Shown here: positions 35,101 through 46,300 of the stretch, piece by piece
How positions within the stretch are numbered: position 1 is the first letter of the stretch
Layout: the number at the start of each line of letters is the position of its first letter
Assembly (NCBI GenBank): GCA_030248215.1
Contig: JASANG010000295.1
Coordinates: 124,001-188,000 of the forward strand
DNA from: Enoplolaimus lenunculus
Taxonomy: Eukaryota > Nematoda > Enoplea > Enoplida > Thoracostomopsidae
Direction of reading: 5' to 3'
DNA length: 64,000 nucleotides
Made by a program: the position numbers and the translations under genes
The notes under the pieces: generated by a model
What the model was told of the DNA's origin: nothing
Database searches by the model: none
What the model saw: only the letters and a program-made list of their open reading frames with translations

Positions 35101-36316
35101 GTAAATTGTGTTACTGTTGTAAAATTATGAAAACTTTAAAACGACATATCGGCTTGTTAAATAGTAAAATTAATCCTATCATTATAGTTCATTAAATATA
35201 TTTACTATAAAACAATAAAATATTAATAAAGAGCGAATTATTGTTTAATCCTTGTAAAATGTTTGGATAGAAAATAGTAACAAATAAACCCAGTACTTTG
35301 ACTATTTAAATGTCTCCTTGTTCCAAAATCACTTTTGTTGACCAAACATTCATTCATAAAAACTTCGCCGAAACCAACCCACGTTTTATCTTTGTTTATA
35401 CACATAAATGCTTAATCTTACGTAGTTAGCCATTACAGAAATTGACAATAGTTTCACACTAAAACTGCTATAATTTTGCAATTCTTAGCGAACAAAAAAA
35501 AATTCACGTTTAACCGCCATACCTCAAGGGTGTCCAGCGTTTGTTTTCTTTATACTTTTACACCATTTCTTCCATAAAAACGACGTAATTCTGGCGCTGT
35601 CTAATGCAATTTCCTATACACAAAAATCTAAATTTTTGCCTTGCGGGTGTCACGTTATTACGTTTCTACACACGCGTGTTTTTTGACAAATTTTCCTTTT
35701 CAAATTTATTTAAAATAAAAGCGTTTAGAAGTAATGTTTGCGACAAGTTTCCTCCCATCGGAAACAGCTGTATGTGATTGCTTCAAACTTTATTTTTATC
35801 AATTTTTCATCTTTTTTTGATACGTATGCTAGTGCACCTAAATGGTCGGTGAAATTAAAATGTATAAACATAAGTCTTCTAAGCTGGATTTATGTAAAAT
35901 TCCTACGTGCCACAGTGTGAACAGTGGAAAAAACACACTACAACTGACGTTCTTAGTCAGCTCAACATTAGGTCGTAGCCAGAGGTTGCACGGGTTCAGC
36001 AATTCCAGAAAAATTTTGGGTTGCTAACAAATTTTGGCCCTGTAAAGATCAGGACGGAACGTTTTTCTGCAGGACTGCAGCAGAGTAAGCTTATGCTTTA
36101 GACCAATTTTTTGCTTAGGCTTAGGTTTAGGCTTAGAAATATGCTTCGTCCAACTGACATCTTACGCTGACTACCAGTTTGGCAACATGTATATTTTCAA
36201 AGTGGGGTCAAACCTTTGTGATTTTCTAGGTGGCTATGAACGTAAGTACACTTTTTCAAAATGATTTCACCAAGCCACCAGATCCCGTATTTTCAAATGC
36301 ATGTTGCCCGTGTCAG
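35101..36316. other. Intergenic stretch
   Basis: It contains AATAAA at 35214-35219 and a family A fragment near 35970-36035 (gtcgtagccagaggttgcac). A reverse telomere-motif (family C) piece lies near 36045-36150, with the family 3' end gtaaagatcaggacggaacg at its left. No convincing exon. Confidence 0.45.
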
Positions 36317-39177
36317 TGGCAAGCTAAATGGTACCATGCCAAACGTGGATCGAGATCAGGAGAAAACGAAGAGTGCGTATTGCGGTAAACTTCAAACCGC
36401 ACCATTCATTGGTTTGAAAGTACCATTACTGGCCATAGGCACTCTCGCTACACGCATACAAAAATACTGGCCATGTGCTCTCGACTGAAATGCGTTTCGT
36501 TGAGAAACAAAAATGATATTGCTGCAGGAAACGGTTAAGCACAAAATGATTCAGTTGTTGTATCATTGCAAAAACCATTGACAACAATGTTGTATATATG
36601 TACACTTTAACAAGCTGCTGCACTAAAAAGAAAGTTTTAAGCTCTAAATATGTGATCGATTCAAATATATAAGGCAGTTCACTTAGATAGTGTTTTGAAA
36701 ATTGCTACTTCAAAAACTAAACTTAAATCTTAATACGATTTTTTCGAAATCCTTTGAAAATCCAGTCGAATTCAAACATTTAGCATGACATACTCAAATG
36801 TGTGCAGCACTCATTACCAGTTAGCATTGGTTTCTAAAAACAAGTAAAAGTACGCTTGTTTGGAAGCAGAGACAACCACATGAATGCTAGATGAGTCTTT
36901 CCATGTGACGACCATTATTGCAATTAATAGGTGTGATACTAATAGCGCTGTACGCAAAATTTTTCCGGTTTGTTTTAACGTCGATTACTATAAAATTCGT
37001 TATCCTACCAATCTTTTACTAAAATTTTTTTCTGATGGCAGAAATACGCCCTGTTTGCGCTATGCATCCACTAACGTTGTTTACGGCTGGTTAACAAGTT
37101 TTAAGTATAAATTTATTTAAAGATAAAAATATTGCATTGCGAAAAATATACTGTTTGCTCGATACAAATCAGAAGAGTTTAAACTACAACAATAGTATTG
37201 GTTATAAGTTGCTTAAAAGTGAACGAAAACTACAAAATTTAAGCTAATTATTGCAAGAAAAGTTTGTTAAATATTTCAGCTTTGATATTACGCCTGTAAA
37301 AGTTACTGCAAAACACGGTTCTGAGTGACGCACAAAAACTAACAAATATTCAACTTTGACGCTGCGTTAATCCTCGTCGGGTTGTGAAAAATACAAAAAA
37401 ACAGCGTTATTAACGTCAACAACAAAATTCAAACTTATACGCGAAGGGCGATCGAAGCTCAAACTATAAAATAACTATGGAAAATACAGATTTGGGATCG
37501 CACAAAACGTCAGATCCATTTTGGGAGAAAGCGTCCAGTCTTATAGCTGGGTAGAGATCGAAAAATCGTACGACCCATGAAGCTCCGATTCAAATCGTGC
37601 CAGGAGTTTAGATTTGATACAAAATGGAAAATTTTCATGTGAGAAAGCATTAAATCTATTATAGTTGATGAAAGTACAAATTGTGCAATGATGTTGAGAA
37701 TACAGATATTAGGCCCACTTAGTTAATGTTACCTGCGACTATATATACAAATGGCGTAATGAATTTTGCTAACCTAACATTTAGTGGCGTGAGCTTGCAG
37801 AATGCCTGATATATATTCCATTTCGAAAATTCTAGAAAAACGAGACAAAACTCACTTTTAAAGTCTTTACAGACAACTTTCGAATCAAACAATTGCGAAA
37901 GGAAATACAGCCATCTGACTCGCAACATTAGTAATGTTTTGTCCCTATCAAATAGGCTTCGGTACTTTTCTCTCTATAAGTAATATTTTGTTCCAGAAGC
38001 AATAACGTATATATATAGTGGAAGTAATTTGTACTCCCATCAGACTAAATAGCTAAACTTGATTTAATAACTAGTAACGGTGGAAACTGACTATATTAAT
38101 GGCAAAATTTTTACCATCTCATCTTATTGAAAAATTGTCTTATCAAACCAAATCATTTGCTTTCCACTGCTCAACCCTACCTAACTCAAAGTAGGCGATT
38201 TTTTCAGAATTGTAAATTTAAAAATGACTCACATTGTTGTTTTAGGTTGCACCAATAACTGAATTCTAATTCTATTAGCGTACCATCGATCTCAATGAAG
38301 ATGCTGACCCACTGTGAAGATCACGTGGTCATTTGCATATTTAGCATACTATGGCGTAGCCAGCATTTTATTTCAGCAGCGTATTGTGCCAGAAATAAAA
38401 CTGTTTTTACAAGCAAGCATTGCAGTTAGAAAAGGTTTTTGACATCTATTGGATCCAGAAAGTTTATTCCAAAGCCTGTTAAATTGTTTTTATCACTACA
38501 GAAGTTCAAAACTAATACGGGATCTGCATAGCAACAAATTTTGAAACGAAACCAGGTTTTACAAAATTTTTGATGAAAAAAATCAAAACTGGTGGTTTTG
38601 ACCACTCACCCCTAAATCCCCGCGTGGCTACGCCCTAAAAGGGATATTTATCTCTTTTTATGTAATCCTTTGAAAGTTGTGATTCTAGACGTTTATTGGT
38701 TACTGTCCAAATTTTAATAATTTCCATCTAACTTCTATGATTGGCTATATTGAATATCGATCTCTTAATCACATTATATGATTTGTCCGTCATTACTGTG
38801 CTGCTATATGACGCAACATTAAGAACCACATTCAAAACTTCTTTGCCGAGAAAAAAACACTGCACTATTTCGGGTATTCGGGAGCGTTGTTCAGATTGAA
38901 AGAGGATGCCCATCTTGTGTATCCCGCCATAATACGAGTCAAGTTTAAATGTTTGTATTCAAATGTAGTATAACCGAAAATTGCGTTTAGCTTTCGATCG
39001 GTTCGCTTGTGAACTTTACATCCCTATTATATATCACGTGCCACATTTTCAGAAAAACCTATAATCCGTCACGGTCCAGAAGCAACTCATAGACCAAGTA
39101 TTGATGACAGACACGTCGGTTATGAAAGTTTTTCGGGTTGGCCATCGGTCTGGTTTGGTGCCCTCCAAAAAATATAG
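36317..39177 (+). CDS. Unrecognised gene, two candidate 3' exons
   Basis: The terminal exon 39053-39177 follows a clear acceptor (gccacattttcag) and encodes about 41 residues (RHGPEATHRPSIDDRHVGYE, then SFSGWPSVWFGALQKI) to a TAG. AATAAA follows at 39366-39371. A preceding exon at 36317-36384 (acceptor gcccgtgtcag, donor G/GTAAAC) ends in the phase required. Its alternative frame is also open, so it is uncertain. No family is recognised. It could be the 3' end of the gene whose exons lie at 30-35 kb, if the TGA at 35100 is intronic. Confidence 0.3.
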
Positions 39178-39550
39178 TCACGAACCATTTTATTTCGACT
39201 CTGTATCAAAGTTTAAATCATACGTTTGTTGTGTTGCATGATACATGTTTGTTGATATGTTGGATGAAACTGTGTTTTAGTTTTTCTTTAGACAGCACGA
39301 GCTTGAAAAAAAACCAGTGACCAAATGTATTCGTATTGTAGTTTGCTTTGGCAAATTTTTGTAAGAATAAAAAAAGTTAAATAAATTTATGACTTTTTAG
39401 AGCGAAAAGCAAAATAGCGCACGTTTCTCCAGTTGCTAAGCGAATATAAATATTGGAACGCATTTAACGGAGAAATTACAGCAAACAGGGTTAAAGATAG
39501 CAAGCTGAAAATTTTTCGCTTAAAGATAGTATATAAACTGAAAATTTTTC

Positions 39551-39823
39551 GCTTAACCCTTTATCACATGAATATTTTCTATTTCATCTGAGACCTAGTT
39601 TTATGCTAGGATTCGAACTGCAGTGACTGGAGAGGTAGGTGATTACCATCACCACTCAGCTATAGGAGCTTGACGCTCGAGCCCGAGGGGGCTCTCACGT
39701 CTTGTGGCGATTTAGTACTATGTATACGTGTTGCAATTGTTAAACACTGTGCGATATATATTATTTAACGTATTATATACACTGCGCTGAGTTGCCCATA
39801 GTCCACTCTATGTGAGAAGGGGT
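39551..39823 (-). mobile_element. tRNA-derived SINE copy (family B)
   Basis: Read on the minus strand it gives gtgagagccccctcgggctc, then gcgtcaagctcctatagctg with the A-box-like tagctgagtggtgatgg, and the B-box-like agttcgaatcct. It ends with the atagaaaatattcatgtga tail. The plus strand shows the complement, for example ctctcacgtcttgtggcgat. Confidence 0.75.
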
Positions 39824-40699
39824 GAAAATTAGCGATGGGCACCGGATATTTATCATATCCGGATGTCCGTTATTTCTTGCCAGATATTTTCTTCACGATT
39901 TCCGGATATTCGAAATGAAATTTTATATTTCGAAAAAATGTTGTGATATATGTTTAGTAAAATAGTCATGTGATTTCTTAGGATGATTTGGACACCTCAG
40001 TCAACATCTATCTATTAACGTCATTCCATTTGTTAAAGCACGGGTACATGTTTTTCAATTTTTTCTTTTTTTACATTTTCTTTGAAAACCAGAAAATTCG
40101 TTTTTCGAGCGTTTTAATTTTTCTTATAAAAACCAACTCTGACTTTAAGACATGGCATCTAATGAAGGGATTTTCGCGGGTATTTGCGGATAAACGCGGG
40201 CCTGGTGAAGAATTTTAGCCGTGGGTGTACTGGCGAGTAAAGATTTGTATCACGCGGGTAAAAATATCGGCAGTTTTTCTCGCGTTAAGCCTTTAAGAGT
40301 TAAGGTGAAAAACTTACGCTATTAAACTAAGTTAGTCAGCGAGCATTGAAAAAAAGAAAAGTTCTGTTCTTTATTTAGTTTGGTTTGAAATTTTGTTGTT
40401 TCTAGTAAGCTTTCAGGTGTAAGATTCATTTCAAAATTTCAAAACTTGCATTTAAACAGCTTCGATCTCATATTAATACTGCCGCTTTTAACAGTGAGAT
40501 GCTCAAAAACTAAAACATTGATTACGTTGTAGTTTAATTTTATCACAATAATTAGTAATTAAAATATGCAATTAACCGCAACAATTGGAAAGTTTCACGG
40601 ATTGCATCGCGGAAAACGCGGCGCAACAGTAAGTTTTTGCAATATAACTTGTCAAATATCTCATCGAATGACTCCCTAAAATTAATTACTTTGTCACCC

Positions 40700-40992
40700 A
40701 CGCGGAATGTTGAGCTGGCCATGGAATGTTCAGATGGCTACGAAATGTTAAGCTGGTCACGGAATGTTGAGGTGGTTGCGGAATGTTAAGCTGGCTATGA
40801 AATATTTAGCAGGCCACGGAACATTAAGCTGGCCACAGAATGTTGAGCTGGTCGAGGAATGTTGAGCTGGCTACAGAATGTTGAGCTGGCTACAGAATGT
40901 TGAGCAGGCTACAGAATGTTGAGATGGTTACGGAATGTTAAGCTGGCCACAGAATGTTGAGCAGGCTACAGAATGTTGAGCTGGCCCCGGGA
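40700..40992. repeat. Minisatellite, 19-bp unit
   Basis: About 15 tandem units of the type ggctacagaatgttgagct, with variants such as ggccacggaatgttaagct. Period 19 is exact over the last several units. Confidence 0.85.
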
Positions 40993-41438
40993 CTGGCTTA
41001 ACGTCTGACTGATTGCGACCAACTTCAACTCATGTGATGAGCGTAAATGCAGTGTCTTAATACTGAAGAATTTGGTTTGTTGGGGGCCTCCACAGATAAC
41101 ACATTGGTTTGTAAATAGAATCAGCGAATTGCTACCGACGATCACAAAATTCAAGATCTTAAACTAACAACAAAGAAAATATGGATAAGGGTGCTCAGCG
41201 TCTGCAGTTTCTTTCTTGATATGTTGCCGCTTTAATGAAATATTTTGCGGAAAGTTGCCTATGATTATTCAGGTAAACAACTCAAGCTACGACCCTAATA
41301 GATTTTTGTGGTATATAACAAGCAAGCTAGAAGCCAGGCGTTGTTATAGTAAACTAAACGTTGTTATAGTAGAGATTGCAAGCTGATTGGCACTGGTAAG
41401 GAAAATATTTAAACGACACTCAGTCTGTTCCCCCCGTA

Positions 41439-41691
41439 CTGTAGTGAACCCAATAAGAGGGGTTTACATCCTAAGTATAACCTTACATTATCGATCAAGC
41501 TTTTGATACAAGAGAAATAAGCATTGGATTCAACGGATTGTTGCAATATCCGATATATCTGTAACAAAGAGCATCGGAGGGCGGGTTAAAAATAAATAAC
41601 AGTCTTTAATCGAATAACAAGAGGATGTTTCCTCTGGAGAATTCAAATATAAATAAATATCAATGTTCTCCTCTTATTTGTGTCACTACAA
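41439..41691 (-). mobile_element. Internally deleted Tc1/mariner-type MITE (family D)
   Basis: It starts ctgtagtgaacccaataaga after TA and ends cttatttgtgtcactaca. The centre retains tcctaagtataaccttacat and taacagtctttaatcgaata-like segments, but about 170 bp present in the full copies are missing. Confidence 0.7.
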
Positions 41692-43377
41692 TATTTGCGG
41701 CCCAGATAACTCTGATGGCCTATCAAATGTGCCTAAATTTTGATGACCTTATGGGAATCACGTTGGAATTGGCTATAAACCTAATCCAATTTCCCGTATA
41801 TGTTCAAAAAATAAATGAAATTTCAAAGGCGTTTAGGCGGAGCGAAGGTTAGCAAGTAGACACATATGAAAGTGTTTCGTTTCATCTGTATTTGATTTTT
41901 CTGAATATTATAAACAGTAAAGTTTTCAACGAAAGTTCCTGGTGAACTAAAAGGTAAGCGTGATGGTATTTGTTGTCTTTAGAGAATGAAACCCATATCA
42001 GTTTCGAATCCTTTGGCGTTATAATGTTTTAACTGACCTTTAGTCGTTTTTCTACTTAAATTTCAATTTCAACGATAGGAGAAAGAGCGCACAGGCGGAT
42101 CATAACCTAATCGTTTTCTGAGGCCGATTTGTGCTGCCGACCAACAAAAGACTTGAGTAGAAACAAACATTCTTCATTTGTAAATTACCAATCTTTGAAC
42201 TCATTTGTAAGACTTCGTGTTTGCAACATTCTTTGGTCACAGTTCCAAGAACCTCAAGTCAATCGTATATGCATTCATAAATATACTCACTCAATTGCTA
42301 TGATCTCTGCACTTGGTCCTGATTTATAAACCGCTTAGCATCCCTTGGTTCAACCGAATAAAACTGAAACCCGAAACCAGATCTTTTGAATGGTAATGGA
42401 TTTCCTTACAGGAAGAATAAAGCTTTCATATGAAAGTTGACCCACTGATATGAGTTGTTTGTATAAGACTTTTAGTTTTGTTGAATATTCTTCTCTTGGA
42501 TTGAAGTTTATCATTCAGATTACTGTGTTAGTTGTGAATTTTTGCGAAGGAACAACGATGCGCAGATTATTAAATTCTCATTATTTATGGCCGAAGCAGC
42601 CACCCCTATACTCCTATAAATTCTATGTAATTTCGAAATGCGCTCGGGTTCTCGCTCCCTACGCGCATGAGATTTCATTTACGATTCTACCTCAATTGAA
42701 ATTCTTTCAATGGCTTCAGAAATTCGACAGACCATAGAAATAACCTCCAAGTTGCCAAATAAAAAACTTCCCGCTCGCTACGCTCGTATGGCAAAATTTT
42801 AATTTTAAGGTAATACCTTCCAGAAATCAAATATTCTAGGATAATGACAAAAATGGCCTTGAGGTGTGCCGTGCAGCGTGCTTTCCGCATTAGTTCTAAT
42901 TTACCAAGATTGTATCAGTTCGTTCTGTATCTGGTTATGCAAAGCGTAATAAGGATTTTCGGGAGCTGCAGAAAGAATGTTTATTCACAAAACAGGTGCA
43001 ATATAAATTGCAGGCAATATGCATGGTTGTTCATACTTGAACCAAATTTGCAACTTTTATTATTAGTGCATTTATCTGCAGCTACAAGGTCTTCGAAAGA
43101 GTTTTCGATCAATACTTGTACGTGCAAGGTGTGGCTTCAGGTTATTGCAGCAAAAACGAGTACGGCTCAATAGGGTTTCAGTTTCCAATTTGATTCACCA
43201 GCAAAATATATAACGCTCGCAATAGTAGTTTATTGCGCTTTCTGGTGTATCCGCATTTAATGTCTTAAACTTGAGCTGGCGGCAAGTTTGGCAATGTTTT
43301 ACCCAATGTATCGTTGTTTTTGTGTCGCAGCTGAATGAATGCATTTGATTTCTGGTTTTTAAACCAAATTTAAACAG

Positions 43378-46300
43378 AAGCAGCAAAACATCACCGTCGA
43401 ATTTGATGCTAAGTGCAAACTTATTAAAAAATTATACAAGAGGTTACTACAAACCAATGTTTCTCCGGCCGTCGCTGATTTTCAACAATATTATATTGAA
43501 TTTTGTAAAAACAACTTAAATTCTACCGTCAAAATGAATCATTCTCGACTTTCACCAATAGCATCTCTGGATTCTCGCGTGCCACATGACGAAACAATGC
43601 CACATGAACAAAACGATAAGAAGCGTAATAATTCGGCTCAGATTGGAACGCTTACTGAACAAGCCATTGAAACCTTTCGTCGTACACAAAAATTAAAACG
43701 ATCAAAACTGTTGATGCTATTTTGGTGTAAACGGTGCAATTTTTGCGGCAGCGTCAAAAAGGTGGGTATGATCGATGGACACCGGATATCAACAAACCCT
43801 GACCACTGGAAAGAGTCTGTACTCGCTCGTGGACTCAAAAACATGGAACAAATGGTATCTTTTTACAGCTTGTGTTTTTGGCTGTTTAGTTCGCCGAAAC
43901 TGTATAATTGACTTTCAGTCAAACAACTTGTTAAAATTACATACATCATTCGACAGTATTGAATTTACCACAATCAGACAATAGGTTAACGAGTTGCGAA
44001 GAAATTACTGATTTGGCGCGCTGCGAACGATTTGAGATGGGGTCAAGTCAGTCATTCTTCCAATCGACAAAAACTAGTCAACCAATTGCTTCACACCAAT
44101 CGAATCAGTTCCGCAAGCTACCTCGAACGATGTGCAATTATACTTAAGTTTGTGACGATACTTTTGGATTTGACAAAAATCTGATTTTTCAAAAATTCAA
44201 ATTCCGATATAAAATGAACAAGAGAGGTCATGAGAAACTCACAAACGCAAACATTTCAGAATTCCGATCTTGTTTCTAGGCGAACACCGGCTGTGGGACA
44301 ACCCAAAACACTCCTATATGGAACTGGAAGGGAAAGTGTATAAGACACATTTTTTGGCTCAGTATGAACATTTTCTTATTGTTTTAGTTTCTGTCGATGA
44401 TATTTACACATTTCGGTCTGTGTACACTGGTTGCATTGTACGCATTGCTGGGCGCATGGATATTTCAATTGATCGAAAGCCCACACGAACACCAACGAAT
44501 GGGACATGTAAAAAATGAAACTGAAAATGTAAGTAATTCTAAGTTTATACAGTACCATATAAACAGCGCCGCGACTAGTGCCCCTCTACTTTCCCCACGG
44601 TTTACCTGGGTACCTATGGGCATCCCGACAAAACTTACACGCCATGCCAGTAACAAATATTTGGGCCTTTGACACAATTCGGGTTAGGCATTGTAATAAT
44701 CAAGTTTGGGTGGCTTCTGGGCCGCTTCGCATGCAAGGTTACCTACAGCATTAGAAATTGGCACACACGTATGCCAGTTTTGGATCATAACATGCGCCCG
44801 GATAATACTTCATACTCCCCGGACAAACTGGTCGCGGCACTGCATATGGGTAGAGAACGTTTAACGATAATTTCGCTGCGGCTTGCGGTGGCGGTGGTGC
44901 TCGAACTCGCGACGTACAGATTACCGAACCATACTGAGCTATGCAGTCATTCAAACTTTTCGTTACAATGGCTCTATATACCACAAGTGGTACTACAATT
45001 TTATACGTATAAATGAACACGTTACGAAAGCATACTTAAAATGTAAAAAAATTGAAAAGCAATAGAAAATAGGCTCTATTACATCACTGCGTAGTTCATA
45101 ACCGGCTTGCGTACATTTTTACTTCACATTTAAAGACTAACACTAAATGTATGCTTAATAGCCCTTAGGTTTAGGAAGTCTTTTCCAAAACTTAAATTTA
45201 AAACTGCAATTGCGCCGAGGATGTGTACATGAACTTTTTTTGCTATTGTCTGCAGTTCCATCGGAATATAACTAAATGAAAAATACCAGGGAGAGACAAG
45301 GATGACCAGTCACCCCCATTTATAGCAAAAATGATTCTAGCACACCTCTCACATGTGCTATTCAACACGGAAAAATCTACCTAGGTGCATTTTGCACCGA
45401 AAAAATCTACCATTAATATTTCACTGAAACAAATATACTTTAGGTAAGTTGTCGCTGACATAAATCAGTTTTCGTGTTGTATTGTCAGATAAATAAAATT
45501 AATCTAAAGGTAAATGCACCCAACTGTATATTTCCGGATCAAAAATGCACCAGGGGGATGCACCTGTGACACTGGCAATCACGAACACTACCTGCGTAGA
45601 GACTGTTTCGTTTGATTGGTGTGAAATTTCAGATTTTAATTAATCTACGCAGTTACGTTGAATCTAACCGCTATTTGACGTACAGTGAATTTTTTAAAGT
45701 TGCAAATCAACTACTCAAAGACTATGAACGAAATCTAGTCTATGCAGTTAATAATGAAGGTGGGTATGTATTCTATATGGTAGTGATCTGTCCAGTCATA
45801 CGTAGCATCTATTACCAGTTGGGCTCGACTTAATATTTTAAACTTGGCAACTCTTCCTTGCTCCATTTTAACATTATTATTATAATTATTATGATTATTA
45901 TTATTATTGTCATTATTATTATTTTATTATTATTCATGGTTCTTGTATAAATATATTGCGTGGTAGTGTTGTGCAACTACCACTTTTTTAACAGGCACCA
46001 GTGGAACATTTGACCGGCCGGCTAAAATATACAAATTTTAAAAATTATCAAACAATTTTATAACGACCCGGAAAGCAACACTAAAAACTCATGTTCCTAA
46101 TTTTTTGCAACTTCGAAGCATAGGTTTCTATTTGAAAATAAAGAGCCTCAATGTCCATAGAGCCTCAATGTCCATTTAAAGGAATAAGTAAAAAAGCGGT
46201 GCGTTTGAATCGCATTGGCATTGAGATATTATCTTTTATTTTTCAACAGTTTCTATCTGTTTCAAACCCTGTTGTGTGCTGAAACTAATCGCGTAAACGT

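Larger units (their letters stand above)
39178..43377. other. Intergenic stretch upstream of the potassium-channel gene
   Basis: It contains a reverse SINE copy (39551-39823), a 19-bp minisatellite (40700-40992) and a deleted family D MITE (41439-41691). Any 5' exon or promoter of the potassium-channel gene would be in the right part, but none was recognised. Confidence 0.5.

Noticed and set aside
36230-36241. 12-nt micro-exon with perfect tag/ and /GTAAGT borders
   Set aside because: Twelve bases are too few to judge without transcripts, and no flanking exon demands it.
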